Below, in pieces: positions 8,324 through 17,641 of a stretch of 64,000 nucleotides of DNA (position 1 is its first letter; each line of letters begins with the position of its first letter). The stretch spans positions 1 to 64,000 of the forward strand of contig CAZOVK010000002.1 in the NCBI GenBank assembly GCA_964583165.1, given 5' to 3'. The DNA is from CAZOVK01 sp964583165 (GTDB lineage: Bacteria > Bacillota > Clostridia > Lachnospirales > WRAX01). The notes beneath the pieces were generated by a model, which did not search any database, was not told where the DNA came from, and saw only the letters and a list, made by a program, of their open reading frames with translations. The position numbers and the translations under genes are program-made.

Positions 8324-11300
8324 TTAGTTGGCTATATTACCGATTTCCAGATTCTGTGAGTTAACACTTAGAGAACCGCTAGTTAGAGTAAAGAGGGTGG
8401 GGTCAGGCATAAGACCAATAGCAAACGTCACGCATACAGTGCCCGGGTTATAAGTCGGCAATGTAAGTTTCGCGACAGAACCGCTGCTATTAAGTGCGCC
8501 ACTTACAATAACTGGCACATACTCTGAAACCAAATACACATCATTGGTATCAGAAACTACAGCATCGTCGGACATCTCAAATTGGCCTGTTAAATTGTAA
8601 ACGCCCGTGCCATTTGAAAACGCCGTGTTCCCGGAAATAGTGCCGCCTGACATCCTAAACCATGAGCCGACATAAACACCACCGCCAAAATTACCGTTTG
8701 CTGTGTTGTTGGATATCGAACCACTTGTCATAGTGGTTGTTCCTCCGACGCAATATATGCCGCCACCGCTACTGGTTGCGGTGTTATTCGTTATTGTGCC
8801 GCCCGACAACCCGAAAGTTCCGCTGTTGTAAACTCCGCCGCCGTTGCTCGCTGCTGTGTTATATATTATTGAACCACCCGACAATACGAACGTACCGGAG
8901 TTGACAAGGCCGCCGCCGCCGTACATGCTGGCGGTGTTGTATGATATTATTGCATCGGCAGACATGTTAAACAAACCGTAATTTCTAACGCCGCCGCCAT
9001 CAATTGATGTATTATTCGAGATTGACCCACCTATCATATCAACAGTGGCACTGGTGTTATTAAACACACCTCCACCTGTTCCGGCTGATGAATTATTTAT
9101 AATATCACCGCCACTCATATAAAGGGTGCCGTTGTTATACACACCGCCGCCGCCATTGCCATCGTCGCTATTGTTATTCTGTAGTGTTACGCCGGCATTG
9201 ATATTTAGGGTACCTATGCTACTAACAGTGACCAATGGGTTATGTGCTGTAATGTTGGCGCTATTGCCGTCTAGGGTTATGTCGCTTAGCTCGAGTATGC
9301 CGTCAATTTCAAACATATTGCCCATAAAGCCCGAAGCACTGCGTTGTAGCGTGCGCATTTGTGTATCGCTGAGTAAAGTGACTGATTTATCAGCGGGTAT
9401 TGTTAGTGTGCTTGTCATAGAAATATCAGCCGTGACAGTAATTTCCATTTCGTCACCTATCATATTTGTTATAGCCGATTGAATGTCGTCGAATGTTGCG
9501 GCTGTTGTGGCGGTCATTATCTCCCAAATTGCGTAAACGTACATATTACTGTTAACAACGGTTTGCTCTGTGAATGGTGTGCCGTTACCGTCAGCTTGCG
9601 TGTTCCAACCCAAGAAAATATAACCTGCCCTTTCAGGGTCGGCGGGCATGTTTAGGACAGTTTGCCCCGCATCGACTGTCAGATAAGACGATGAAATTGC
9701 GTCGTCTTGTGGGTTGAAAGCGACTGTATAAGTGCTTGGAGCAGGACCTGCCCATTTGCCGTTTATAAAGCTATATACTACGTCGGTTTCAGGGGTGTTA
9801 AGCGCTTCGACAGAATTAGGCTCGTTGTAGAAAACACCATCAAGGATTGTGCCAACATTGTCGCCAGTAAATGTTATCTTTGCGCCGTTAGCGCCTGTAA
9901 TAGCCGTAATCGTTCCGCCGCTGTTATCAAGTGACGAGATAACGCCATTGTTTTCAAGGCTAATGTAATCAATGGTACTTGAATTAACGATTGATACGTC
10001 CGTTGCATCACCGCCGACAGTTACATTAGTGGTCGTACCTAGGTTTTCAAGTCGCGCAGCGTTGTGCATTGTGATTACAGCGATGCTTCGCGCACTTCGA
10101 TTGGCGACATGACCGTAATTATTTATGCCGCCCGAAATCGTGACAGTACCGTCGTTAACGAATGATGATTGGTTTAATGCTGTTAGGCTACCTGTGCCCG
10201 TGACGGTGCCGTTGTTGTTAAGTGTACCCGCGATAGTCAGCGTGTTGTTGGCTGTTAGTGTCGCGCCGCTTTGAACGGTGAGAGTCTTCTGTGCCGCCAG
10301 TGTGAAACCCGACGCTAGCGTAACATTACTGCCGCTGTCCATGATTACATTGTTGGTTGACGCGAACGCGCCTATGAATGAGTTTTCCGTGAGCGCGCCC
10401 GTGAGTGTTATTGTTGTGGGGGAGGGCGTTATACCACCTGTACTGCCGCCCGTTTCGGGATTAGTGACACTCTCGGTCGTTGTGGTTGTGGGGAGCGTGA
10501 GCGATTCGATAGCCTTTAGTGCGTCAGCGATTTGATTGTCACGCAATGTGGCTTCGGCTGCTTCGGCGGCTAGGGTTTCGGGCAGTGATTCCTTTATGTT
10601 TTCTGCCGTGATGTCCGTGTCGTTTTTGATACGCTCAACCAAAGCGTCATCGTTTAATATTTCATTCGCCGCGAATGACGGTATGTCAGCCACCGTCAGC
10701 GGGGTTATTTCGACCTTGCCGACGCCGCTCTGTGCGCTGTCATCTATGGTGAGCTTTTGGGAGGCATCAATTGAAAGCGGCTCCGTTTTGCCTGTTTGTG
10801 GGTGAATAATGTTGACCGTGACAGAACCATCATAGATTTGAATGACAGTTTGGCTCGCGCTCAGCGTGCCGTCGGGGTTGTATGTCGTTTTGAAAGCCAC
10901 CATGCCCGATGTGCCGCGTATGCCCATGCTCGCGTTGGATGTGTGGACGTTCAGAGTTTCGGTAGTTTCAAGCTTTTCACTTACATTGAAGAATAATTGC
11001 CCTGTCGAAACATAGACCTCGTTCTTCTGACCTGATTTCTTAATCTCGACATGGGTGTTGTTGTCCAGTTTTACGGCCTTGGTGTCGTCAAGCGACAGAA
11101 AAGCGAAGCTTGATTTGTCTGTCTTAACTTGATAGCCCGTGAACAAGCGCATCTTGTCTGATGTTTTGACGGTTTTGCCAGCGTTTGTCGTCACAACAAC
11201 GCCCGCGCCCTCTGTTTTTGCAAGTCGAATCGTTACGGCTTCGGCCTTTTCGGCTGTGTAGACGGGGGTAGCCAGCGCGAACACAAGCAGGCATACAAGC

Positions 11301-11326
11301 ATTATAGAGATTAGTCGCTTCGTCAT
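8324..11326 (-). CDS. Secreted FecR-domain, InlB-repeat and beta-helix surface protein
   Basis: A 1000-aa exported protein. It has a signal peptide (about 1-24, cleavage after VYTA), a FecR-type domain (about 35-195, with NTHVEIKKSG and MGIRGTSG), and a Thr/Pro/Gly linker near 290. A low-complexity beta-strand segment follows, then one InlB/Listeria-Bacteroides repeat (about 530-602, ending LGWNTQADG...YAIWE). About eight copies of a 24-25-aa beta-helix repeat of the type MSGGxIxxNTAxxxGGGVYN (about 740-920) make up the rest. There is no SLH domain or sorting motif, so it may be held by its partner, the SLH-NHL protein encoded immediately upstream. Its GAGGTGA ribosome site is inside the end of that gene. 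An adhesive or structural surface role is inferred. Confidence 0.85.
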   Translation of the reverse strand: MTKRLISIMLVCLLVFALATPVYTAEKAEAVTIRLAKTEGAGVVVTTNAGKTVKTSDKMRLFTGYQVKTDKSSFAFLSLDDTKAVKLDNNTHVEIKKSGQKNEVYVSTGQLFFNVSEKLETTETLNVHTSNASMGIRGTSGMVAFKTTYNPDGTLSASQTVIQIYDGSVTVNIIHPQTGKTEPLSIDASQKLTIDDSAQSGVGKVEITPLTVADIPSFAANEILNDDALVERIKNDTDITAENIKESLPETLAAEAAEATLRDNQIADALKAIESLTLPTTTTTESVTNPETGGSTGGITPSPTTITLTGALTENSFIGAFASTNNVIMDSGSNVTLASGFTLAAQKTLTVQSGATLTANNTLTIAGTLNNNGTVTGTGSLTALNQSSFVNDGTVTISGGINNYGHVANRSARSIAVITMHNAARLENLGTTTNVTVGGDATDVSIVNSSTIDYISLENNGVISSLDNSGGTITAITGANGAKITFTGDNVGTILDGVFYNEPNSVEALNTPETDVVYSFINGKWAGPAPSTYTVAFNPQDDAISSSYLTVDAGQTVLNMPADPERAGYIFLGWNTQADGNGTPFTEQTVVNSNMYVYAIWEIMTATTAATFDDIQSAITNMIGDEMEITVTADISMTSTLTIPADKSVTLLSDTQMRTLQRSASGFMGNMFEIDGILELSDITLDGNSANITAHNPLVTVSSIGTLNINAGVTLQNNNSDDGNGGGGVYNNGTLYMSGGDIINNSSAGTGGGVFNNTSATVDMIGGSISNNTSIDGGGVRNYGLFNMSADAIISYNTASMYGGGGLVNSGTFVLSGGSIIYNTAASNGGGVYNSGTFGLSGGTITNNTATSSGGGIYCVGGTTTMTSGSISNNTANGNFGGGVYVGSWFRMSGGTISGNTAFSNGTGVYNLTGQFEMSDDAVVSDTNDVYLVSEYVPVIVSGALNSSGSVAKLTLPTYNPGTVCVTFAIGLMPDPTLFTLTSGSLSVNSQNLEIGNIAN

Positions 11327-12874
11327 TTATTTCACCTCAATTCTGGATATGGTGTGTCTAAACGAATCGGTCACATACAGCATATCTCCGTCAAGGTACA
11401 ACCCGCGCGGCATTACGAACAAATCGGCGGTTTTGCCGCCACCGACAAGTGTTGTGACCGTAGAGTCCTTAATTTGGCGAATCGCGCCATTGCCTGTATC
11501 AGCTATGTATACGGTGCCGTTAGTCGATACGCAAATGCCCGTAGGGTTCGAGAAGTATGCGCGTAGGGCCATGCCGTCACGATATGCGCCGATTGAATTA
11601 CCAGCGTCGTCGGTTATGCCTGCGTCGTCGCCAGCGAACAGATTTACCATGCCGTCTTTGACAGAATAAATCTTATTATCATAACTGCTTGTTACATATA
11701 GCACACCGTCGGCGTATGCGATACCCGCGGGAGCGTTAAGCGTTGCGAGTGTCAACACGTTGCTTTTCGTGTCGATTACGCGCAATGCGTTATTGCCTGT
11801 GTCGGCGATGTAGATATTGCCAGCTTCGTCGGCGCAGATGTCTTGGGGCGCGTTAAATTGAGCAGATGCTTTCGAGCCGTCGCGCTTACCCGCCTTGCCC
11901 GTGCCAGCAAATATAGTGACCTTGCCGCCGCTTATTAGGCGTATGCAGTGGTTCTCGCTGTCCAGCACAAGCAAGCCGTCCTTCGTCTGCAAAAGAGCGG
12001 TCGGTCGCGCGAACAGGCTTGTTTCAAGGTCTTTATTATAAAGTCCGTTTAACGCCTTGTCAAATGTATCGTAACCAACGGCCTTACCCGCGAACGCACT
12101 CACGTTGCCGGCTTTGATTTGTCGGATAAGGTTGTTATCAGTATCGGCGATATAAATTGTACCCGCATTTACAAGCACGCCACTAGGCGCATTAAAGCTC
12201 GCTAGCACAGCCGTGCCGTTATAATGCCCCTTTGAACTGTTGCCACCAACCAACGTGATTGGTGGCGGTGTAACCAGATGATTTTGCATGGCGTAAGCGA
12301 TAATCTTGACGCTCTCGCCCCACGTAATTTCATTGTATGGCCGAAATGTGCCGTCAGGGTATCCAACGAACACGGCCGTCTGTTCACAACCCGCCGTATA
12401 GACGTTAGCCCAGTCGGCGATATCGTCCGCGTCCGTAAATTCCGGCGGCAGACCCGACGAAAGATTAAGCGCACGCCCCAATACAGCGGCGGCTTCTTGC
12501 CTTGTGATAGCACGACTCGGCTGACAATACAAAAAACCATCATCAAACACCCCTGCAAGAATGCCCGACTCATATGCCGCTTTTATGTATCCACTAAATG
12601 AGGGCGTAACGACCCCGAAATCCGCAAAGTCTGCGAATGTGTCCAACTGTGCCTGTGCGCCGTAAAGTGCCGAAACGACGAGCGCGAAAAACTCCTCACG
12701 AGTGATAGCCGACGTGCTGTCTGTCGATAAGTCTTGCCCGAAATCGGCGTTTAATATGCCTGTCTGCTCTAAGTAGGTATAATATGTGTCAGCCCAGCCC
12801 GTAGCTTTAGCTTCTACACCGAACGAACCTACAATTAGTATGCAAACAAGGGCGAATACGATTAACTTGTTCAT
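11327..12874 (-). CDS. SLH and NHL beta-propeller surface protein
   Basis: A 515-aa exported protein with signal peptide (about 1-23). Two to three SLH segments (about 25-200; TREEFFALV, TRQEAAAVLG, TWGESVKII) would bind secondary cell-wall polymer. The rest (about 205-515) consists of NHL-type repeats with the recurring pattern GTVYIADTxNxxIRxI, forming a beta-propeller. The ribosome site GGAGGA precedes the ATG by 7 nt. The gene abuts the FecR protein with no intergenic base, so the two are co-translated and may work as anchor and effector. The propeller ligand is unknown. Confidence 0.88.
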   Translation of the reverse strand: MNKLIVFALVCILIVGSFGVEAKATGWADTYYTYLEQTGILNADFGQDLSTDSTSAITREEFFALVVSALYGAQAQLDTFADFADFGVVTPSFSGYIKAAYESGILAGVFDDGFLYCQPSRAITRQEAAAVLGRALNLSSGLPPEFTDADDIADWANVYTAGCEQTAVFVGYPDGTFRPYNEITWGESVKIIAYAMQNHLVTPPPITLVGGNSSKGHYNGTAVLASFNAPSGVLVNAGTIYIADTDNNLIRQIKAGNVSAFAGKAVGYDTFDKALNGLYNKDLETSLFARPTALLQTKDGLLVLDSENHCIRLISGGKVTIFAGTGKAGKRDGSKASAQFNAPQDICADEAGNIYIADTGNNALRVIDTKSNVLTLATLNAPAGIAYADGVLYVTSSYDNKIYSVKDGMVNLFAGDDAGITDDAGNSIGAYRDGMALRAYFSNPTGICVSTNGTVYIADTGNGAIRQIKDSTVTTLVGGGKTADLFVMPRGLYLDGDMLYVTDSFRHTISRIEVK

Positions 12875-12947
12875 GATGCCATCCTCCGCTTTGTTTTCTT
12901 CAGTTTGGTATGGGGAATTGTAGAGCTAAAAGTATAAACATAAAACC

Positions 12948-12976
12948 AGAATAACATACCTCAAGCTGTATTGCAA
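12948..12976 (-). promoter_or_regulatory. Candidate promoter of the SLH-NHL/FecR operon
   Basis: Read on the minus strand, TTGCAA (12976-12971) is separated by 17 nt from TATTCT (12953-12948), about 75 nt upstream of the ATG. Both boxes deviate from consensus, so this is tentative. Confidence 0.35.
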
Positions 12977-13223
12977 GAGCGATTAGGCGTATTGAATATC
13001 CGTTATATAAACGCCAAAACGAGTAAAACAATACATAAAGCAACCCAGTAGCCTTTTTAGTTGTAGTGGAGAAGCCGCTGGGAATAGCGGGCTATATTGA
13101 ATTAGGCTAAATAGTTTCGCTAGGATGAAATTTGTCATGCCGTTAATATCGTTTTCCACAAATTTAGCATTTCCTAACCAAATGCCTAAATCTGTATCTA
13201 CAACCCAAACCTAAAAAAGCAGA
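12977..13223. other. Intergenic region, no gene recognised
   Basis: An AT-rich spacer between divergent transcription units. No ribosome site with a plausible product, no strong hairpin and no recognisable gene remnant were seen. Confidence 0.4.
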
Positions 13224-13253
13224 TTGTTTTTACATAAAACAGTGTGATATAAT
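13224..13253 (+). promoter_or_regulatory. Promoter of the M24 peptidase gene
   Basis: TTGTTT (13224-13229), an 18-nt spacer and TATAAT (13248-13253). The leader to the ATG would be over 100 nt; no known riboswitch fold was recognised in it. Confidence 0.45.
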
Positions 13254-13372
13254 ATAGCAATTACATGTTTTAACTTTAAGGTACCGCGGACAAAGTGAGC
13301 GTTTCAACGCGATGTAATAAGGTAGGATTAAAGATTAAAACCGAAATTTAGCTAAATAAAGGGGGATTCGAT

Positions 13373-14617
13373 ATGAGAAAGGTTGTGCCGCTAAAGAAGC
13401 AATACGAGATAATCGACAATAGTCTAAAATTCCGCCTAAACACCGTCATTCCTGCCGCCATGAAGGAATACGACTTTGATATGTGGATTGTGCTATGCCG
13501 TGAGTATAACGAAGACCCGGTATATAAAACCATGATTCCGTCACTATGCCTTACAGCGCGGCGACTGTCATGCCTGGTATTTACGCTCAAAGACGACACA
13601 TTCACGGCATATAACTTCGGGCGAGCTGACGGGCGGATAGATAGGCTCTATGTTCAAGCATATACGGACACGAAAAACAACCAGTTTGAATGTCTGGCGC
13701 GGTTTATCAATGAATTTAACCCTAATAAAATCGGAATCAACACATCTGACATATCGGGTATGTGCGATGGGCTTTCTAAACAGCTATATGATGAACTTGT
13801 TACACATTTGCAGCAAACAGATGTTGACAAACTGACATCCGCCTATGAACTGTCGACGCGCTGGATTGAATCACGTACAGATGAAGAACTGTCGCGCTAC
13901 CAAAGTGTCTATGCGCTCGCTATGGACATCTGCAGTGAAGCGTTTTCTTCGTCTGTCATCACCCCAGGTGTAACCACCACCACCGAAGTAGAAGAATGGA
14001 TTGCACAAGAAATCAACAACTTAGGGCTTGAATTCTGGTTTAGCCCCCATGTAGACATCCAGCGCAAGGGCTTGAGCGGTACGGCGAATACCAATATAAT
14101 TATTCAACAAGGTGACCTGTTGCATTATGATGTGGGCATCAAGTATTTCGGGTTATGCACAGACAGCCAGCGTCTGGGATATGTATTGCGAGAAGGCGAA
14201 ACATGTGTGCCAAAAGATTTGCTTGATGGCTTCGCAAATACTAGCCGCTTTCAAGATATAGTAGCCGAAGAACACATCACAGGGCGCACAGGCAACGAAA
14301 TCCTTAAAAAATCCCTCGAACGTGCCAAGGCAGAGGGCATAGCCGCGATGCTCTACAATCATCCGATTGGCTTTTTTGGACACAGCGCGGGTACTGTAGT
14401 CGGATTGTGGGATATGCAGAATGGTATCGGGAAAAAAGGTGATTTCCCACTACATAAAAACACATGTTACGCTCTGGAGCTGAACACAGAAAGCCCCGTA
14501 GCCTCGTGGGACGGGCAAATAGTGCGTTTTTGCGCTGAAGAAAGCGTCGCGTTTACAGAAGACGGCAAATTATCTTATATGTATGAGGGTAGGGGAGAGA
14601 TTTTTGTAATTGGATAG
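13373..14617 (+). CDS. M24 family metallopeptidase (Xaa-Pro aminopeptidase-like)
   Basis: A 414-aa cytoplasmic protein with the creatinase/prolidase two-domain layout. The N-terminal substrate domain covers about 1-165 and the pita-bread catalytic domain about 170-414. The five dinuclear metal ligands are readable: D253 (HYDVG), D264 (CTDSQR), H337 (FGHSAG), E369 (ALELNTES) and E389 (CAEESV). The ribosome site AAAGGGGG lies 6-7 nt before the ATG. It is a single-gene unit with its own promoter and terminator. It probably removes N-terminal residues next to proline or cleaves dipeptides; members of the family also include non-peptidases, so the exact substrate is open. Confidence 0.85.
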   Translation: MRKVVPLKKQYEIIDNSLKFRLNTVIPAAMKEYDFDMWIVLCREYNEDPVYKTMIPSLCLTARRLSCLVFTLKDDTFTAYNFGRADGRIDRLYVQAYTDTKNNQFECLARFINEFNPNKIGINTSDISGMCDGLSKQLYDELVTHLQQTDVDKLTSAYELSTRWIESRTDEELSRYQSVYALAMDICSEAFSSSVITPGVTTTTEVEEWIAQEINNLGLEFWFSPHVDIQRKGLSGTANTNIIIQQGDLLHYDVGIKYFGLCTDSQRLGYVLREGETCVPKDLLDGFANTSRFQDIVAEEHITGRTGNEILKKSLERAKAEGIAAMLYNHPIGFFGHSAGTVVGLWDMQNGIGKKGDFPLHKNTCYALELNTESPVASWDGQIVRFCAEESVAFTEDGKLSYMYEGRGEIFVIG

Positions 14618-14628
14618 TATAAATGCAA

Positions 14629-14665
14629 TCGCCCAAAGAGTGTTCAAAGCTTTGGGCGAATCTGT
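14629..14665 (+). terminator. Terminator after the M24 peptidase gene
   Basis: TCGCCCAAAG (14629-14638) pairs perfectly with CTTTGGGCGA (14650-14659). The following tract is only moderately T-rich. Confidence 0.6.
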
Positions 14666-14682
14666 GTTCTTTGTTGATGTGC

Positions 14683-15290
14683 TTAATCCGTTAAAGTCAA
14701 CATGCCGTATAATAACTGTGCCAACATAGCGCGGCTAGAGATGTATTTGGGGTTAAATTGCCGTTAGTACCCACTACTAAGCCGTTTTCTATGATGTAGG
14801 TCAATGCCTCTAAAGCGTAATCGGAAATGTCGCCGCTGTCTGTATAATTAGAAAATGCCACACCGACACCCACAGGTAAGTCAGTCTTCAGTACGTTGAA
14901 TAACATAACAAACATCTCTTCGCGTGTAATTTCACGCTCAGGGGCAAACAAATTTTCGCCTATGCCGTTCGAAATGCCGAGGTGTTTCGTCGCCGCCATA
15001 TAACCCGTGTACCATGTGTTACCCGCATCACCGAAATTATCGCCTGATTCTTGGGTTCTATGTCATATGCATCATACATCATTTTTATGAATTGCTCACG
15101 TGTGACAGCCGCTCTTGGTGAGAAGTTCCCGTTTGATTTGCATGGGGTAATGTTTTGTACTACGAAATACGTTACCGTGTCAAAATACCAGTCGTTGTTG
15201 GTTACATCAGAAATGACTTGTCATTATAGTCGATGAAGTATACCGAAAAGTGTGAAAGTGACATAGTGACCTCGCCTGTGCCGCACTATA
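14683..15290 (-). pseudogene. Decayed SLH-domain surface protein, C-terminal part
   Basis: Reading the minus strand from about 15290, fragments of a surface-protein C-terminus appear in shifting frames. They are MSLSHFSVYFIDYNDK (end of a beta-sandwich), SDVTNNDWYFDTVTYF, NFSPRAAVTREQFIKMMYD, NFGDAGNTWYTGYMAATKH, and the final ITREEMFVMLFN...SSRAMLAQLLYGM before TAA at 14683. A frameshift lies near 15050, another near 14745 (one extra base in TCTCTAGCC), and a TGA interrupts the upstream end. A 100-aa frame starting at 14999 is only the middle piece. It is clearly a remnant of the SLH family found intact elsewhere in the window. Confidence 0.85.
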
Positions 15291-15292
15291 AC

Positions 15293-15457
15293 TTACTTTT
15301 TCAGTTGTTCAAGAATTTCGAAATGCTCCGAAAGCTCACGCGCCGCTTTTAGCAGCTCTTGTGCTTCGTCAAAATACATACCGAAACCAAAAGTAAGCTG
15401 AATGACCTTGTCGCGTGAGGGCTTGCGTGTTCCTTTGAATAATTGATGTCAAAAAGT
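15293..15457 (-). pseudogene. Remnant of an XRE-type helix-turn-helix regulator
   Basis: On the minus strand the frame reads QLFKGTRKPSRDKVI, then QLTFGFGMYFDEAQELLKAA and a divergent tail to TAA at 15293. The GxRKPSRDKxIQLxFGxGxxxxEAQxLLK pattern is typical of a widespread clostridial XRE-family regulator. A TGA stands directly upstream, and the N-terminal recognition helices are missing. Confidence 0.55.
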
Positions 15458-15569
15458 GCGCTTAATGCCTGATTTGTTTATGATTGCACGAGAAGTTGTC
15501 TTTTTGTCGGCGCATAAGCGATTGAGAGAATCACAAAGTTCAACTTTTTAAGTTATGATATCAGCTATG

Positions 15570-15598
15570 TTGACAATATCTGAGAATATATGTATACT
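15570..15598 (+). promoter_or_regulatory. Strong consensus promoter of the PI-PLC gene
   Basis: TTGACA (15570-15575), a 17-nt spacer and TATACT (15593-15598), about 52 nt before the chosen start codon. Confidence 0.7.
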
Positions 15599-15649
15599 TA
15601 TATCAACATACAATAAGTGTATGCTACTATTGAAAGGGGGAGATGTACG

Positions 15650-17005
15650 ATGGACAGGGGAATATCCTACGACATTGATTTATCCAAAGGCGAACCTGTT
15701 TATGATGCAAAGAGCTATTTCTCAATAACTGAAAGTCATAATTTCAGTCAGCGTAACGGAGACTGGGTGCTAACTTCCGGCGGTTCTATTGATGTGCGGT
15801 TGGATACCCAGAGAAACAGCGGCAATGTGGACATTAAACTGCAGTTTATGATTAGCGACAAGTCCAAAGATGTAACATTAGTCATATTGTTTAATAACCA
15901 CATGTTCCAACAAATTGACGATATTCAGAACAATATATATTATCACGACATGGCGTTCTCTATGCCCGAGAATCTGGCAATGACCGGAATAAACTATTTC
16001 CGCATATTATTCGACTCGAAAAACGGCGAAAAGCTGTATATAAGGCGTATCGGGTGCAATATCGAAAAACCATACACCTTCGCCGACTGGATGGGGCAGT
16101 TGGATAAAATGACCCCACTCAATGAAATCAATATGCCTGGCACACACGACTCCGCCTCTATCAATTGTAGTTTTAGAACAGTGTGGTCCTGTCAGAACAA
16201 GACAATATACCAACAACTCATGGGTGGCATACGCGTACTGGATGTGCGCCTAAAGGTCAATGGCCCCGGTAGCGGCGTTGTTACCTGCCATGGCGACCTG
16301 CCGGGCAATGAGTACCAAACATTTGAAAGCTTATTGTTAGAATGCAGAGAATTCCTGCGATGTTATCAGACCGAATGTATAGTTATGTCGTTAAGGGTAG
16401 ACGATTGGGGAAATTACTCGAACGACAAGAACAAAGCAAAGAGCTACATAGAAGCCGTTCTGCTACAACAGAGCGTCAATATTAATCGGCAGTCGTCAAT
16501 CCCATTACTGCGCGACGCCGCTCGGAGTATCTTCCTAATTAACCGCATTGACGAAACGCTGAGATTCGGCGTACCCATGCCGTTCCAAGACAACACCGAT
16601 TTCAACCTAAAACCCGTGAACCCAACGCGTTCGTTCGAGGCATTTGTATCTGATGTATATAGCCCAGATTTTAGCAACCCCAAAGCTGACAAGTACAACC
16701 GTGCCATTCAAATGATAAAGCTGTGCAATCAAAGTTGTGGTAAGGGTAGACCTCTACTGTTCTGGACTTTTACCACGGCAAATGTCCTGCTCTTTGGCGT
16801 ATACATCATGGACGCGCTACTATCCTATTGGGGTAAGAGTATGCCACAATCGCGTGAACGCAAAATTGGCTGGCTGATGTTCGACTACCCGTTCCAGATT
16901 TACAACACAGACAGATTCGGCTATATAAACATCATCGACTTCATCATAAACTCTAATTTCGGCTACAACGCATACGCGAACACCTTTGCGTTAAAGGGCT
17001 TTTAG
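15650..17005 (+). CDS. Phosphatidylinositol-specific phospholipase C domain protein
   Basis: A 451-aa protein. The N-terminal 150 residues look like a beta-sandwich. The PI-PLC X-type barrel follows, with the catalytic histidines H166 (MPGTHDSAS) and H214 (TCHGDLPG) and the usual RVLDVRLK strand between them. Bacterial members cleave phosphatidylinositol or GPI anchors by general acid/base chemistry without calcium. No signal peptide is visible, which is odd for an enzyme normally secreted. Start 15650 follows AAGGGGGAG; the GTG at 15617 would leave no proper ribosome site. It stands alone with its own promoter and terminator among decayed genes. Intracellular action, lysis-dependent release or a non-classical export route are all possible. 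Confidence 0.85.
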   Translation: MDRGISYDIDLSKGEPVYDAKSYFSITESHNFSQRNGDWVLTSGGSIDVRLDTQRNSGNVDIKLQFMISDKSKDVTLVILFNNHMFQQIDDIQNNIYYHDMAFSMPENLAMTGINYFRILFDSKNGEKLYIRRIGCNIEKPYTFADWMGQLDKMTPLNEINMPGTHDSASINCSFRTVWSCQNKTIYQQLMGGIRVLDVRLKVNGPGSGVVTCHGDLPGNEYQTFESLLLECREFLRCYQTECIVMSLRVDDWGNYSNDKNKAKSYIEAVLLQQSVNINRQSSIPLLRDAARSIFLINRIDETLRFGVPMPFQDNTDFNLKPVNPTRSFEAFVSDVYSPDFSNPKADKYNRAIQMIKLCNQSCGKGRPLLFWTFTTANVLLFGVYIMDALLSYWGKSMPQSRERKIGWLMFDYPFQIYNTDRFGYINIIDFIINSNFGYNAYANTFALKGF

Positions 17006-17048
17006 GAGATTTAGCTAACACAGCAAATTAGGATGTCTATGGTAATTC

Positions 17049-17073
17049 GCGCGGCTTAGGTCGCGCCTTTTAT
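17049..17073 (+). terminator. Terminator after the PI-PLC gene
   Basis: GCGCGGC (17049-17055) pairs with GTCGCGC (17060-17066, one G-U pair), followed by CTTTTATT. Confidence 0.6.
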
Positions 17074-17097
17074 TGTGCTATTTTGGTTTTTCGATTC

Positions 17098-17377
17098 TTA
17101 TTCGGCTGTAGCGTTTAGAAGATAAAAAGCATCTTCGCTACCTAGGAGCGTGTTATCGTGCCTTTCGGGTTAAAACGATTGCTAGAACCCTGTATAAGTC
17201 AGTTGTTGGAGAAAGCGGACACTGCTTCGTCCGGTATGCCGAAACCTTGTTGAAATCATTGAATGTCGACACATTTAATGTCATCGGGAGCGACACTTTG
17301 GCGTATTTCGGATAGTTATACAAAGTAGCCGCCATTTGTTTAGGCGTGATAAAGTTATTCGCGCCGAACTTACCGCG
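17098..17377 (-). pseudogene. Decayed SLH domain, close relative of the 1611-aa protein's C-terminus
   Basis: The minus strand reads GKFGANNFITPKQMAATLYN, then YPKYAKVSLPMTLNV, then in other frames GSSNRFNPKGTITRS, an in-frame TAG, and a last piece ending LLNATAE and TAA at 17098. This matches piece by piece the end of the intact SLH protein at 42597-47432 (MAAIIYNYLKYAKVSLPTTL ... LNTTAE). The 5' part is cut off at about 17377 next to the toxin fragment. It is dead sequence. Confidence 0.85.
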
Positions 17378-17383
17378 TCAAGC

Positions 17384-17641
17384 TATAACGAACTTTCAGA
17401 AATCGGAGTATGGGATACTTCCTCTAGGAGAGCTTTACTTGATAATCATCTAAATGAGGTTTTGCACGATTCAAGCAACATTATGGGTCTGGGGTGCGTT
17501 CGTATACCATAAACAGAAAAATTTCATTTTACTGCTATTTCTAGAGAGAGGTTCTTTATGGTACCTAGGGGTGGTGTAAGAATTGAATCAGTGTGGGATG
17601 GTAACACATTGCTGATGTTGGTCATAAAGGGAGGGAAATAA
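17384..17641 (+). pseudogene. C-terminal fragment of a polymorphic-toxin-like protein
   Basis: One frame reads YNELSEIGVWDTSSRRALLD, continues NHLNEVLHDSSNIMG and stops. After a frame change it continues RERFFMVPRGGVRIESVWDG, then NTLLMLVIKGGK and TAA at 17639-17641. The two halves read as one protein C-terminus broken by a frameshift. The 5' end is lost at the junction with the SLH remnant. The layout, a C-terminal domain followed without gap by a small gene (TAATG overlap), is that of secreted polymorphic toxins and their immunity genes. The toxin family is not recognised and the activity is unknown. Confidence 0.5.

Noticed and set aside
12202..12601. Overlapping 123-aa and 107-aa frames on both strands
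   Set aside because: Shadows of the SLH-NHL gene; Arg-rich and without family motifs.
13254..13372. Long leader of the M24 gene considered as a riboswitch
   Set aside because: No conserved riboswitch core or convincing hairpin-terminator pair could be read.
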